From Planktothrix rubescens CCAP 1459/22 (GTDB lineage: Bacteria > Cyanobacteriota > Cyanobacteriia > Cyanobacteriales > Microcoleaceae), in NCBI GenBank assembly GCA_904830895.1, contig LR882958.1, positions 620,001-684,000 on the forward strand: a stretch of DNA of 64,000 nucleotides. Reading direction: 5' to 3'. Within the stretch, counting starts at the first letter, position 1; each line of letters starts with the position of its first letter. This document shows positions 45,459 to 55,830 of the stretch, one piece after another. The notes below the pieces were generated by a model. That model had not been told where the DNA came from and made no database searches. It saw only the letters and a list, made by a program, of their open reading frames with translations. The position numbers were made by a program, and so were the translations under genes.

Positions 45459-45647
45459 TTAATCTAGTAGCCAATGTAAAAAGGGAACAGAAGCGGCACA
45501 AAATGCCATAAATCCAAATAACCCGAATAACATTCCAAACAATAAAAATTCTTCTCCTTTTTGTTTAGCTAGTTTAACAATAAAATAACTGTAACCATAA
45601 CAGGCGATGAAGAAAATAACGATAAATGCGGTAAAATAGTATTGCAT
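45459..45647 (-). CDS. small two-TM membrane protein, 62 aa
   Basis: Two hydrophobic helices (AFIVIFFIACYGYSYFIV and FGMLFGLFGFMAFCAASVPF) joined by a KLAKQKGEE loop. It is co-directional with menH and ends 17 bp before its start, so it probably belongs to the same transcript. The family is not recognised. Confidence 0.55.
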   Translation of the reverse strand: MQYYFTAFIVIFFIACYGYSYFIVKLAKQKGEEFLLFGMLFGLFGFMAFCAASVPFLHWLLD

Positions 45648-45718
45648 TGTGTTTTATGGTGCTACGCACTAGGAAATAGGGAATAGGAATAGGAAATATT
45701 TGTGCAGCTTACCCGGCT

Positions 45719-47395
45719 TTAAAACCAGAACCACCACCAACTTTTTCGTTTTCCATTTGGTCTAATTGTGCGCCCATTCATTTTAGCCATGGCTAATTGT
45801 TCATCGGTGACAATGGCATCCGTAAGATTAGCACCACAAAGATTCACCCCTCGCAAATTAGCCCGATTTAAACAGGCATTTCTCAAATTTGCACCCCGAA
45901 GATCTGCCCGTTCTAAATTAGCATTACTCATATAGGCTTTAACTAATTTAGCATTTCTGAAATTAACATTCGTTAATCTTGCCCGACCAAAATTAACTTC
46001 TGTTAAATCGGCCCCTTGAAAATTCGTATTACTTAAACGGGATTCATAAAAATTAGCCCCAGACCAATCAAAATTTTCCAAATTTAAACCACTTAATTTA
46101 CAGTCCGCAAAATCCCGTCTACCCTTTACATAAGCAGTTTTTAATGTGTTTTCATTCCATTTTGGGGCTGAATTTACAGGGACAGAAGCAGAATTAACTT
46201 TTTTATTCGCACCAGAATCACAGATCATACTAACTGGAGCGCCTTGATTAGCACCGAAACCACTCACTAGAGCAGTTTGATCATAAATATCCTGATCTCC
46301 TCCAATCTTTCCTGATTTTTTTTGCCCTAACCGTTGTTTCCTTTCTCGAATTTGTGCACCTATTTTTTCTGAAGTCAACATCAACCCGGTATTTTCATTG
46401 AAAACAGTAGGTTCATCCGTAGGAGTTGGTAATTTGGAGTTAGAAGTTGAGTTAGACTTCTGCTGCATTACCATGCTTCCTGAAAGACCTTCATAACTAG
46501 ATTCAGAATCTAATGCTCGCAGAACATCTTGCGCCGATTGATAGCGATACTGCACCGAAAATTCTAACATTCGTTGCAATATACTGCAAAAAGAATCACT
46601 CACATCTAAATGGGGTTGCCACAAAATTTCCCCGGTAATTTGATTACTTTCAAAGGAATTAGGAGACTTCCCAGTCATCAAATAAACACAGGTCATGCCC
46701 ACCGCATAAATATCACTGGCATAAACCGGACGTAAAGCCATTTGTTCGGGGGGAGCAAACCCCGATGTCCCGATGGCAAAATTAGTAAAAGCCGTCTCTC
46801 CAGTTCCCATCATTGTGGCTTGGTTAACTTGATCTTTTACCGCTCCAAAGTCAATTAAAACTAAATTTTGATCAATTCGCCGACGTAAAATATTAGCAGG
46901 TTTAATATCTCGATGAATCACTTCTTGACTGTGAATATAATCTAATATGGGAATAATTTCCCGCAGAAATTTTTTGGCTTGTGCCTCGTCAAAAATACCC
47001 TTTTCCTTGACCTCTTGTTTTAAAGTATAGCCATCCACATATTCTTGTACCAAATAAAATTGTTTTCCCACGATAAAATAATCAATGAGCCGAGGAATCT
47101 GGGGATGATCACCAATTTTACCCAGGGTTTTTGCTTCCCGTTGAAATAACTCCCGTGCCATTTCTAAAATTCGAGCCGATGTCGCCGTGGGTCGTAGTTG
47201 TTTGACCACACAATTCGGGCGTCCGGGTAGGGACATATCTTGAGCTAGAAACGTTGCCCCAAATCCGCCTTTACCTAAAGGTTGAATCACCTGATAGCGA
47301 TTTCTCAGCAGCAATTTTGAACCACAAGCCTTGCACTTGAGGGCATCATCTAAATTCTCAGGTTGAGGGCAGGCTGGATTAACACAGTAGCTCAT
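45719..47395 (-). CDS. spkB: SpkB-like Ser/Thr kinase with zinc ribbon and pentapeptide repeats
   Basis: A 558-residue protein. The N-terminal zinc ribbon (CVNPACPQP, CKACGSKL) is followed by a complete Hanks kinase (GKGGFGATFLA, VVKQL, HRDIKPANIL, LIDFGAVK, APPEQ). A Ser/Pro-rich linker leads to pentapeptide repeats (ANLERADLRGANLRNACLNR) at 430-540 and a basic tail. This order is that of Synechocystis SpkB, linked to oxidative-stress resistance. The N-terminal Cys cluster could sense redox or metal (inference). Confidence 0.88.
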   Translation of the reverse strand: MSYCVNPACPQPENLDDALKCKACGSKLLLRNRYQVIQPLGKGGFGATFLAQDMSLPGRPNCVVKQLRPTATSARILEMARELFQREAKTLGKIGDHPQIPRLIDYFIVGKQFYLVQEYVDGYTLKQEVKEKGIFDEAQAKKFLREIIPILDYIHSQEVIHRDIKPANILRRRIDQNLVLIDFGAVKDQVNQATMMGTGETAFTNFAIGTSGFAPPEQMALRPVYASDIYAVGMTCVYLMTGKSPNSFESNQITGEILWQPHLDVSDSFCSILQRMLEFSVQYRYQSAQDVLRALDSESSYEGLSGSMVMQQKSNSTSNSKLPTPTDEPTVFNENTGLMLTSEKIGAQIRERKQRLGQKKSGKIGGDQDIYDQTALVSGFGANQGAPVSMICDSGANKKVNSASVPVNSAPKWNENTLKTAYVKGRRDFADCKLSGLNLENFDWSGANFYESRLSNTNFQGADLTEVNFGRARLTNVNFRNAKLVKAYMSNANLERADLRGANLRNACLNRANLRGVNLCGANLTDAIVTDEQLAMAKMNGRTIRPNGKRKSWWWFWF

Positions 47396-47727
47396 GATGT
47401 TTGAGATTGCTTTTTACCAGTGAACGGAGAACTTGCAAAACCCACAGGACTGATAATATAATACTGGATTTGTGTTTCTACTTATTTCTTAACAACTATG
47501 CCACCCTTGAAGCATAAATACTCGTTTTCTATGAAACGTTTTATGGGAGCCAGAATCAATAATCTTGCCCTTGTAGCAATATTTGAACGTGTTGACACCA
47601 GAATTATAACACAAAATCCTCATAGTTTCAGTGATTGAGCTTCAACACCTTCAAAATCAACCAATAACAAACGCTCAACATCCGACTTGGTGCAACAATG
47701 GATTAGGAACATTGAAAGCGAATCACG
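47396..47727. other. divergent intergenic region between spkB-like and pheT
   Basis: About 330 bp with no gene. It must carry both divergent promoters, but I see no clear boxes, repeats or RNA gene. A palindromic GAAACGTTTTAT stretch near 47531 is too short to interpret. Confidence 0.4.
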
Positions 47728-50223
47728 ATGCGTATTTCTCTAAATTGGTTACAAGAACTGGTAGATATCCAGAACACCCCCCAAGAGTTGTCTGAAATCC
47801 TCACAATGGCGGGGTTCGAGGTGGAAGATATTGAAGATTTACGTTCCTGGGCCGATGGGGTTGTCCTGGGGAAAATTATTCAAGCCGAACAACACCCCAA
47901 TGCTGATAAATTAAGGGTTTGTCAAGTTGATATTGGTGCTTCTGACCCTCTGAATATTGTTTGTGGGGCGTCCAATGCGGCATCGGGAATGGTGGTGGCT
48001 GTGGCAGTTTTGGGAACTCATCTTCCTAAAATTAATTTAACACTAAAAAAGACAAAATTACGGGGAGTTCCCTCCGAGGGGATGATTTGTTCTTTAGCTG
48101 AATTAGGATTACAAAAAGACTCGGCGGGAATCCACAGTTTTAACCTGGAAAATCCGGCGTTAGGCAGTGATATTAGACCCTTATTAGGGTTAGATGATGT
48201 TATTTTAGATGTGACGGCAACTGCTAACCGCGCCGATGGCTTAAGTATGGTGGGAATTGCCCGTGAAATTGCCGCATTAACCGGGGCAAATTTAAGAATT
48301 CCTCAACCTCCAGAGTTATTAATTGAACAGCCAGATCAGTCTGAATCTTTAGCGATTGAAATTGCCGATAAAACCGCTTGTCCGATCTATATTGGTACTA
48401 TTATTCAAGGGGTGAAAATTGCCCCTTCTCCTGAGTGGTTACAACGCCGTTTACAAGCCGCAGGAGTGCGTCCGATTAATAATGTGGTAGACATCACTAA
48501 TTACATTTTATTAGAATGGGGACAACCGCTTCATGCCTTTGATTTAGATCGGATAAAACAGTTAACTTCCTCTCAAGATTTAACCGTGGGCGTGCGCTTT
48601 GCTAAATCAGATGAATCCATTAAAACTTTAGATGGTCAAACTCGGAAATTACAGGAGCAAAATCTGTTAATTACCGCCAATAATTATCCGGTGGCTTTAG
48701 CGGGAGTTATGGGAGGTGAAGAAACAGAAGTTTTTGCAGAAACTCAAAATCTATTGTTAGAAGCAGCTATTTTTTCACCCATCGCTATTCGTCGTTCTGC
48801 CCGGGCGCAAGGGCTACGCAGTGAGTCTTCTACCCGTTATGAAAGAGGAGTCAATCAGGCGGAATTAGAATTGGCTTGTCGGCGGGCTATTTTATTGTTA
48901 AAAGAGTTGGCTTCTGGGGTTCCTGTTCGTCAAGAAAGCGATCGCAGTTCTATAAAAATTCAGACTCCTGAAATTACATTAAGGTTAGATCGAATTAATG
49001 CTATTTTAGGACAACTGAAACGAGCCGAATCCCCCTATTTATTGCCGGAAGAAGTAGAAAAAACTCTCACTGCTTTAGGTTGTAAATGTAGGGGTGGGTT
49101 AATCCAAATTCCGGTAACTAGCAAAGATATAACAGAACCCGCCCGTACGGAATCTCACGGTAATTCTGTTATTTGGCAAGTTACTGTTCCCCCCTATCGT
49201 TATCGAGATTTAGAACGAGAAATTGACTTAATTGAAGAAGTTGCCCGTCTCTACGGATATGATCAATTCCGTGATACATTGCCCAGTCAAGGAGTATCCG
49301 GTTATCTACCCCCGGAACAGGTCGCAACTCGACAAATTCGGGCGGTTTTTCGCGGGGAAGGATTAACGGAATTAATGCACTATTCCTTAGTTAAAACAGA
49401 AGGGGATAATCAAGTTGTTTTAGATAACCCTTTGTTTGTGGAATATTCGGCTTTACGCACCGAAATGTTAACCGGATTAATTGACGCCTTTGTTTATAAT
49501 TTAGAAAATGGCAATGGGCCGTTAAATGGCTTTGAAATCGGCAGAATTTTCTGGAAAGAAGGAGACGAATACAAAGAACAAGATGCCATTGCTGGTATTA
49601 TGGGAGGCGATCGCAGTTTTGGCCGTTGGGTTAGAAGTGGTCAAGAACAACCCCTAACTTGGTTTGAAGCTAAAGGCATTTTAGAAGCAGTATTTCAACG
49701 CTTGAATTTAACCGTTGAATATAAACCGGAATCTACTATAGAATTGTTACACCCCGGACGCACAGCTTCCTTATGGTTACAGGGAAAACGCTTAGGAATT
49801 TTCGGACAATTGCATCCGCAACTCTGTCAAAAACAGGATTTACCGAATCAAGTTTATGCCTTTGAATTCGAGTTATCGGTATTATTAGAAGGGATGAATC
49901 GCCCCTCTAATTTAGTTCGTAAATTCAAACCTTTTTCTACTTTCCCCGCTTCCGATCGCGATATTGCCTTTTTCGTCCCCGTGGAAGTACCTGTATCAGA
50001 TATTCAACGCTGTATTACCAAAGCCGCTGGGAATCTATTAGAATCGGTGGAAGTTTTCGACGAATATCGGGGGAAAAATGTGCCTGAAGGTCAGCGTAGT
50101 TTGGCTTTTCGTTTAGTTTATCGGGTTAGCGATCGCACTTTAACCGATACCGATATTGATCCCTTCCAACAAAAAGTCCGAGATGCTTTAGTACAACAAT
50201 TTAACGTCAGTCTCAGAAGTTAG
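47728..50223 (+). CDS. pheT: phenylalanyl-tRNA synthetase beta subunit
   Basis: An 831-residue PheT. The N-terminal tRNA-binding (EMAP-like) domain reads [20 protein letters not shown]. The B3/B4 region follows ([32 protein letters not shown]), then B5 ([20 protein letters not shown]), the catalytic-like domain and the C-terminal ferredoxin-fold anticodon-binding domain ([19 protein letters not shown]). Length and order are normal. PheS must be elsewhere, as is common in cyanobacteria. Confidence 0.96.
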   Translation: MRISLNWLQELVDIQNTPQELSEILTMAGFEVEDIEDLRSWADGVVLGKIIQAEQHPNADKLRVCQVDIGASDPLNIVCGASNAASGMVVAVAVLGTHLPKINLTLKKTKLRGVPSEGMICSLAELGLQKDSAGIHSFNLENPALGSDIRPLLGLDDVILDVTATANRADGLSMVGIAREIAALTGANLRIPQPPELLIEQPDQSESLAIEIADKTACPIYIGTIIQGVKIAPSPEWLQRRLQAAGVRPINNVVDITNYILLEWGQPLHAFDLDRIKQLTSSQDLTVGVRFAKSDESIKTLDGQTRKLQEQNLLITANNYPVALAGVMGGEETEVFAETQNLLLEAAIFSPIAIRRSARAQGLRSESSTRYERGVNQAELELACRRAILLLKELASGVPVRQESDRSSIKIQTPEITLRLDRINAILGQLKRAESPYLLPEEVEKTLTALGCKCRGGLIQIPVTSKDITEPARTESHGNSVIWQVTVPPYRYRDLEREIDLIEEVARLYGYDQFRDTLPSQGVSGYLPPEQVATRQIRAVFRGEGLTELMHYSLVKTEGDNQVVLDNPLFVEYSALRTEMLTGLIDAFVYNLENGNGPLNGFEIGRIFWKEGDEYKEQDAIAGIMGGDRSFGRWVRSGQEQPLTWFEAKGILEAVFQRLNLTVEYKPESTIELLHPGRTASLWLQGKRLGIFGQLHPQLCQKQDLPNQVYAFEFELSVLLEGMNRPSNLVRKFKPFSTFPASDRDIAFFVPVEVPVSDIQRCITKAAGNLLESVEVFDEYRGKNVPEGQRSLAFRLVYRVSDRTLTDTDIDPFQQKVRDALVQQFNVSLRS

Positions 50224-50260
50224 ATCCCAGTCAAAAATCAACAATCAATCAGCAATAATT

Positions 50261-50530
50261 ATGCCAAAATATGTCATGTTCGGAAGCTATTGTGAGAACG
50301 TTCTGGAGAAACGAGAACCCTATCGGGCGGAACATTTAGAACGATTAAAACAACAAAAAGAATCGGGTGTTTTATTAACTATTGGCCCGACTCTGGATGT
50401 TACTAAAATATTTGGAATTTATGAAGCGGAGGATGAAGCAACCGTGCGTCAGTTAATTGAGTCTGACCCCTATTGGCAAAATGGGATTTGGACAGAATAT
50501 GATGTTAAGGCCTGGATTCAGGTCTATTAA
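50261..50530 (+). CDS. YciI-family protein
   Basis: An 89-residue protein of the YciI/ferredoxin-like fold (YVMFGSYCEN, RAEHLERLKQ, GPTLDVTKIFGIYEAEDEAT, SDPYWQNGIW, VKAWIQVY). Family members dimerise and have a conserved His/Asp pair; the function is generally unknown. It begins 37 bp after pheT in the same direction. Confidence 0.85.
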   Translation: MPKYVMFGSYCENVLEKREPYRAEHLERLKQQKESGVLLTIGPTLDVTKIFGIYEAEDEATVRQLIESDPYWQNGIWTEYDVKAWIQVY

Positions 50531-50591
50531 CTAGGACTTACGCAAATTTTGGGATTTAACCCTATATTTAGGGGTAATTTATGAATTACCC

Positions 50592-51062
50592 CTAACCGCC
50601 TAACAAATACATTAATTTAATATTAATATTAGTGTTTTCTCCAGCCACCACAACCGCAGCATCATTAAATTTTGGGGGCCCGGTGAGAATGGTGGGATTT
50701 TTAGAAAAACCAAATCCTTCGGTGGGAATTCCTAAAGCATTTCGGTTAGCCATTTTATCATTATTTGCATCATGAAGAACGGCAATCGCATAACTACCCG
50801 GTTGTAAATTATCAAAACTCATGACAACAGGAACTTCTGTAATACTCACACAACCGCTTTTTATCGCATCGTCTCCATTGCTGGGGAAGCCTTTATTACT
50901 CGCAAATAAACTCGCACAAATTTGTCCATTTTTATTTTTTAACCCATCAATAGTCAGGGTTATTTTGCTTTTGGTTTCAGCTTGAACATTAACAGCAACC
51001 GAAAAAATACTGACAAAAAGGAAAGAAGTCAGAAACATTAAGGGTTTTGTAGATTGAATCAT
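50592..51062 (-). CDS. DUF2141 domain-containing secreted protein
   Basis: A 156-residue protein with a signal peptide (MFLTSFLFVSIFSVAVNVQA, cleavage near residue 28) and a DUF2141 beta-sandwich (LTIDGLKNKNGQICASLFAS, MSFDNLQPGSYAIAVLHDAN, GFGFSKNP). It is exported and of unknown function. It is convergent with the YciI gene. Confidence 0.85.
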   Translation of the reverse strand: MIQSTKPLMFLTSFLFVSIFSVAVNVQAETKSKITLTIDGLKNKNGQICASLFASNKGFPSNGDDAIKSGCVSITEVPVVMSFDNLQPGSYAIAVLHDANNDKMANRNALGIPTEGFGFSKNPTILTGPPKFNDAAVVVAGENTNINIKLMYLLGG

Positions 51063-51170
51063 TGGGGGATTTTGGGAAATAGGTTAAACTGGGATTAGTC
51101 TGTTTAAATTATCCCATAATTCAATAGTTTTGTAAAGTTATTTTGTTTGGCGATCGCCTCCAAATCATAC

Positions 51171-51644
51171 TCAATTTAGCAATTCAATCTGATCTAAATC
51201 CAGATTAAAATTATTCTGACCAACATTAAATAAAGTAGCAAGACGATCAGCTTTTTCTGTATAAGTTAATTCTATTTTTAGATAACTTTCCGGTTTATAG
51301 GGCAAACAATCGGCCCATTCAATGGCAATAATTCCGGGTTCGACTTCAATTCCTTCCCAATATTGTTCTAAATTCAAGTGTTCAATTTCTGATGCTTCTA
51401 ATCTATATAAGTCTAAATGATAGAGAGGAATCCTGCCATTTAGATATTCATTAATTAAAGTAAATGTCGGACTTTCAATAGATTCAGGAATATCTAAACC
51501 TGCGGCTAAACCTTGAACAAAAGTTGTTTTTCCGGCTCCTAAATTCCCTTCTAATAATAGAATACTATGGGGAGGGAGCGATCGCCCTAATTGTTTGCCT
51601 AATTCATGGGTTGCTTGGGCGTTGGGTAAATGGAATTGAGTCAT
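51171..51644 (-). CDS. tsaE: tRNA threonylcarbamoyladenosine biosynthesis ATPase TsaE
   Basis: TsaE is the ATPase that works with TsaB and TsaD to place t6A37 on ANN-decoding tRNAs. The 157-residue protein has Walker A LLEGNLGAGKTTFVQGLA, the SPTFTLINEY switch, LYHLDLYRL and IAIEWADCL. The length is normal. It lies in the same direction as the yvcK-like gene, with a repeat between. Confidence 0.93.
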   Translation of the reverse strand: MTQFHLPNAQATHELGKQLGRSLPPHSILLLEGNLGAGKTTFVQGLAAGLDIPESIESPTFTLINEYLNGRIPLYHLDLYRLEASEIEHLNLEQYWEGIEVEPGIIAIEWADCLPYKPESYLKIELTYTEKADRLATLFNVGQNNFNLDLDQIELLN

Positions 51645-51654
51645 AATTTTATCT

Positions 51655-51722
51655 GAATAGTTTAGAAAGGATTAAGCCCTGAAGGGCTTACTACGTTGTA
51701 GTGAGTCCTTTAGGACTCTCTA
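51655..51722. repeat. AGCCCTGAAGGGCT / AGTCCTTTAGGACT dispersed repeat
   Basis: Two small inverted repeats, AAGCCCTGAAGGGCTT and GAGTCCTTTAGGACTC, joined by ACTACGTTGTAGT. This combined hairpin is common between cyanobacterial genes. It lies between yvcK and tsaE. Confidence 0.6.
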
Positions 51723-51724
51723 AC

Positions 51725-53107
51725 CTACGGGTTATTTTTGCCAAACCATCTTAATAATACCTGGGCTAACCGATAGGGATCATGGCGTAAATATCCGGTA
51801 TCGGGATCAACATCCATAACATTACTCATCACAATTCTTCGACCCAATTGTTTAACCAGATCTCGATCTAAAATAACTGGATGGGAGTCCTCTTGAGCAT
51901 ATCGAATTAAAGCATTAGCTGGGGGAACTGTTCCTTGAGTTAACACCGCATCAAATAATTGATAACCGCAGGCTTTATCAATAGCTTTAATATGATCAGA
52001 AACGGTGTAATCATCGGTTTCCCCAGGTTGCGTCATAATATTACAAATATAAATCCGGGGAACATTTCGAGAAGCAATAGCCGCGGCAATTTCTGGAACT
52101 AATAAATTAGGAATTACACTCGTATATAAACTACCAGGGCCAATAATAATTAAATCTGCCTCTAAAATCGCTTGCACCGCTTTCGGTAGGGCGGGAGGGT
52201 TGGGGGGAATACAGCCAATTGTCAAAATTTTTCCCTTAGCTTCAGTAATACTAGATTCCCCATGAATTCGGCGACCATCGGCTAATTTTGCCCATAAATT
52301 AACATCTGTTAATGTGGCGGGTAGGACTTGACCTCTAATAGCTAATACCTTAGAACTAGCGGCGATCGCCTGTTCCAAATCTCCTTCAATTTCACTCATG
52401 GCGGTTAAGAATAAATTTCCGAAACTATGTCCGGTTAATCCATCTCCGGCGGTAAATCTATATTGAAATAACTCCGTTAATAATCTTTCTTCATCGGCTA
52501 AGGCGGCGATACAATTCCTAATATCTCCAGGGGGTAAAACTCCCATTTCTCGCCTTAACCGTCCTGAAGATCCGCCATCATCTGCCACAGTAACAATGGC
52601 GGTAATATTAGCGCTATATTCTTTCAATCCCCGTAATAAAGTGGATAACCCAGTACCGCCCCCAAGCCCAACAATTTTCGGCCCCCGCAATAAACGGCGA
52701 TGACTCAACAAACGATCGACTAATTGTTCATCTCCTGCCGGATAAAAGGCTTCACTAATTGAATTTAAACTGCGGGTTTGACTCCAAAGAACTAACACAA
52801 CCCCCAAGGCAATCATCAATGGCCCTGAGATATAATTTGGCACAACGGTGGTAATCCATCCTAATAAATTTTTCAGCAGTTGTAGGATGTAATAAATCGG
52901 AGTCATTCCTGTCGAGATCGCTAACCCCAAACTGGCTACTAACACCCCCGTGGCGCTAACTGCCATCCACCGCTTGATAAACAACCCAGGAGATAACCAT
53001 TTAAACCATTGGTTAATCATCCGGTGAGAACGATAGTTCGATAGGCCAAGATGGAGTCTGAGTTTCATAATTCTGCGGAAGGTGTGTTTGAACGAACCAG
53101 TTGACAT
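51725..53107 (-). CDS. yvcK: YvcK/CofD-like protein with N-terminal membrane segments
   Basis: A 460-residue protein of the gluconeogenesis-factor YvcK family (CofD-like Rossmann fold). Two hydrophobic segments at 48-110 precede the conserved core. It has [17 protein letters not shown], then [33 protein letters not shown] and [18 protein letters not shown]. In Bacillus it binds UDP-sugars and controls cell-wall/carbon partition. The N-terminal membrane part is typical of cyanobacterial and actinobacterial forms. Confidence 0.88.
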   Translation of the reverse strand: MSTGSFKHTFRRIMKLRLHLGLSNYRSHRMINQWFKWLSPGLFIKRWMAVSATGVLVASLGLAISTGMTPIYYILQLLKNLLGWITTVVPNYISGPLMIALGVVLVLWSQTRSLNSISEAFYPAGDEQLVDRLLSHRRLLRGPKIVGLGGGTGLSTLLRGLKEYSANITAIVTVADDGGSSGRLRREMGVLPPGDIRNCIAALADEERLLTELFQYRFTAGDGLTGHSFGNLFLTAMSEIEGDLEQAIAASSKVLAIRGQVLPATLTDVNLWAKLADGRRIHGESSITEAKGKILTIGCIPPNPPALPKAVQAILEADLIIIGPGSLYTSVIPNLLVPEIAAAIASRNVPRIYICNIMTQPGETDDYTVSDHIKAIDKACGYQLFDAVLTQGTVPPANALIRYAQEDSHPVILDRDLVKQLGRRIVMSNVMDVDPDTGYLRHDPYRLAQVLLRWFGKNNP

Positions 53108-53323
53108 AGATAGTGTTTTACTTCGATATACGGGCTTTTACAGACAATTTAGACTAGGGAGGTCGTGCTGATCGTAAAATAACGGACTAGAGGTTAATCC
53201 CATCGGGCTATCGGTGTGTTTAATTTTTCCTAACGAGGGAGATCAAAGTGATGATAACGATTAAATCGTTTGCTTAACAACTGTATTGGGTATAAGTTAC
53301 AATGATAAGAAGGGTTGAGCGAA

Positions 53324-54199
53324 ATGATCAAAGACGGTAACAAGGGAAAAACTCCGAGGATTAAGGTTGAACCCGTCGATTTTAAGGATAACTTGGTTTT
53401 ATCAAAGCACTCGGAATCTTTAGAACCTTTAATTGAATTAAAAGGGGTGAGTAAAGCCTTTGGTTCCCAAATGATTTTGGATCGGGTTGATTTAACGATT
53501 TATCGGGGAGAAGCATTGGGAATTATTGGCCCTTCAGGAACGGGAAAATCAACGATTTTGAGAATTATTGCCGGACTTTTGCCCCCCGATGAAGGAGAAG
53601 TTTATATATTAGGAAAAAAACGGCAAGGATGGGTCGATGATATTACTGATCCGATTGGAATTGCTATGGTATTTCAACAGGCGGCTTTATTTGATTCTTT
53701 AACGGTGACGGAAAATATTGGTTTTTTACTATATCAACATACAAAATTACCTTCTAAAAAAATTAGGGAATTAGTTAATGAGAAATTGGAGATGGTCGGG
53801 TTGCCTAATATTGGCGATCGCTATCCCGCCGAATTATCAGGAGGAATGCGAAAACGGGTGAGTTTTGCCCGGGCAATTATGCCAAATCCAGAAAATCCGA
53901 GGGAGACTCCAGAGGTGATTTTATATGACGAACCCACCGCCGGGTTAGATCCGATTGCATCAACGGTTATTGAAGATTTAATTAGGGATTTACAACATAG
54001 TGGAAAAGGTTGCAGTACCTATAGTATTGTCACCCATCAAGATAGTACCATTCGACGCACGGCCGATCGGATTGTTTTTCTATATCAAGGTTTAGTGCAA
54101 TGGCAAGGAACAATTAAGGAAGCATTTACCACCGATAGCGCGATTGTAAAACAGTTTTTTAGTGGTAGTATTGATGGGCCGATTCAAGTTGCTAAATAA
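53324..54199 (+). CDS. ABC transporter ATP-binding protein, MlaF/TGD3 type
   Basis: A protein of about 291 residues with one ABC ATPase domain: Walker A IGPSGTGKSTIL, signature LSGGMRKRVSFARA, Walker B VILYDEPTAGLDP and the switch His in VTHQD. The MRKR signature is typical of the Mla/Ttg2/TGD lipid-transport ATPases. The cyanobacterial partners (permease and MCE-domain protein) are not in the window. I chose the ATG at 53324; a TTG three codons earlier is possible. Confidence 0.88.
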   Translation: MIKDGNKGKTPRIKVEPVDFKDNLVLSKHSESLEPLIELKGVSKAFGSQMILDRVDLTIYRGEALGIIGPSGTGKSTILRIIAGLLPPDEGEVYILGKKRQGWVDDITDPIGIAMVFQQAALFDSLTVTENIGFLLYQHTKLPSKKIRELVNEKLEMVGLPNIGDRYPAELSGGMRKRVSFARAIMPNPENPRETPEVILYDEPTAGLDPIASTVIEDLIRDLQHSGKGCSTYSIVTHQDSTIRRTADRIVFLYQGLVQWQGTIKEAFTTDSAIVKQFFSGSIDGPIQVAK

Positions 54200-54202
54200 T
54201 AT

Positions 54203-54243
54203 GGGAATTACGAATTACGAATTACGAATTACGAATTACGAAT
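54203..54243. repeat. heptanucleotide tandem repeat (GAATTAC)
   Basis: About five GAATTAC units in tandem directly after the ABC ATPase gene. The C-terminal codons of the convergent antitoxin-like gene run into it, giving its odd RYQFVIRNS end. Confidence 0.75.
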
Positions 54244-54509
54244 TGATAACGTTTTGCTGTTCCATATAGGTAATGATCGTGATTGATTGACCAATCTGGA
54301 GGAGCCTCAACAGTTCCCATTATTGATTCTAAGACATCCCAAGCATTTTGTTGATTTTGAACAACAGTTACCTTTTGCTCAGTTTTTTCTTCTTCGTGTT
54401 CTGTATTCCCTTCAGTATTCAGATAATTTTGTAACCATTCTGCCAGTTGACGGACTTCAATAGCAGATAATTTTTGAATAGCCGCTTCAACTTCTATTAG
54501 TGAATTCAT
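54222..54509 (-). CDS. antitoxin-like protein, 95 aa
   Basis: The first helix pair (VEAAIQKLSAIEVRQLAEWL) and the late MGTVEAPPDWSINHDHYLYG motif match a cyanobacterial antitoxin family usually followed by a PIN toxin. The middle is charged and low-complexity. No toxin follows: the frame ends in the GAATTAC repeat, so the module has lost its partner and probably its natural C-terminus. Confidence 0.55.
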   Translation of the reverse strand: MNSLIEVEAAIQKLSAIEVRQLAEWLQNYLNTEGNTEHEEEKTEQKVTVVQNQQNAWDVLESIMGTVEAPPDWSINHDHYLYGTAKRYQFVIRNS

Positions 54510-54684
54510 CCTATTTTAGCGGTTAAGTAACAATTTGATTTTAACATTATTTCTAAATCCCTCGTTCCCTCGTTTCTAGGTTCTACCTAGAAATGCTAAA
54601 ACGGTGGCTCACCCCACCCATTAATTTATAGAGGCGGAGCCTCAATCATAGCATTCCCAGGCTGGAGCCTGGGAACGAGAATAA
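54510..54684. repeat. intergenic palindrome TCCCAGGCTGGAGCCTGGGA
   Basis: A near-perfect 20-bp palindrome at about 54655-54674 with GAACGAG after it, and GGTTCTACCTAGAAATG upstream. It is a common cyanobacterial intergenic repeat. There is no gene. Confidence 0.5.
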
Positions 54685-55830
54685 TTAATAATGTTTTTGC
54701 CTGGTTTTAACATATTGCGCTACCACCGGATTTAAACTAAAAAAAGTTATTTTTTCCCGCTCTTGTGTCTCTAATAAAAATCGCATACACAGGGATTTTA
54801 TCGCATTAATTAAGTCGGAATTAGATAATTTTATTTTGTTTAATATTTCTGATAAGATAACCGCCTCTGTTTCTTGGGCAAGCTGAGTGATTACCGCAAT
54901 TTCTTCCTCTGTTAATCTTCCTAATAATTTCTCTAAACGCGATTGTAATGATTCATCTAAAAGGGGCATATCATATTGCAAAAAATCAGCGACTTTACTA
55001 CTAAATAATTCTCGAATCAGGGCAGCCGTTATATTTAACCAGAGGGGGTTGCCTTGATAGATATTAATTAGGGTTTCCCAGGTTTCTGTTTCTAATAATT
55101 GATGGGAGCTTAAAATCTCTTTCGCGCCTAGACCTAAACTCCCTAAAACTAAAGAATGAATTGGGGAATTTGATTTTTCTAATTCGGCAATTTCTCTAGG
55201 TTTTTCCGAACTAATTAACAGGAAACAACTATTATGATTAACTTCGGTGATTTGTTTAAAAAATAACTGATAATCTTCATAGCCTGATTTATATTGTCCA
55301 GCAAGTTGACCACTGCTAAAAAGTGCCTGCACGTCATCGAGAATAATTAGACATCGGTATTTTCGCAGATAATCGAGAGTTTGGGAAATTTTGGTTTCGA
55401 TATTTTGGGGTATTTCTGATGATTCGGAGAAAATTTTTAGGATTTGGGAAAGATATTTTTCTAAGGGAGGGGAAAAGCGGAGACTCCGATAGATAATGTA
55501 ATCAAATTGGGTTTTGATTGGGTCAATCAGGCGTAGGGCAAGGGTGGTTTTACCAATACCACTGATTCCTAGAAGTGCGATTAAGCGTGTACGATCTTGT
55601 GTTATCCAATTTTCGAGGGTGGAGAGTTCAGAAGTGCGATCGAAAAAGCTGAATATTTCGGGTGCGTCGCCTAAGTCTATGTGGAGTTGTTTAGAAGTTT
55701 GTTCGGGGTTTTGGGGAGATGTGGGCGATCGCGTTTTTTCTGGGCAAAAGTTGAGGTTATTAATCGCTACATGACCCTGACCAGATGAAAAGTAACAATT
55801 AGATGCTAAATAGCTTACTAAAACTCCACT
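54685..55830 (-). pseudogene. NB-ARC (STAND) ATPase lacking start codon and N-terminal HTH
   Basis: The reading frame is open from the in-frame stop at 55831-55833 to the TAA at 54685 and encodes a clear NB-ARC module: FFDRTSELSTLENWI, Walker A ALLGISGIGKTTLALRL, Walker B CLIILDDV and the winged-helix region (RLEKLLGRLTEEEIAVITQL). There is no ATG, GTG or TTG in frame before a GTG at 55332, which lies beyond the Walker motifs. Family members begin with an HTH domain of the type seen at 58072; that part is missing. It may be a truncated gene, or initiate at a non-standard codon after the upstream gene's stop. Confidence 0.7.
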
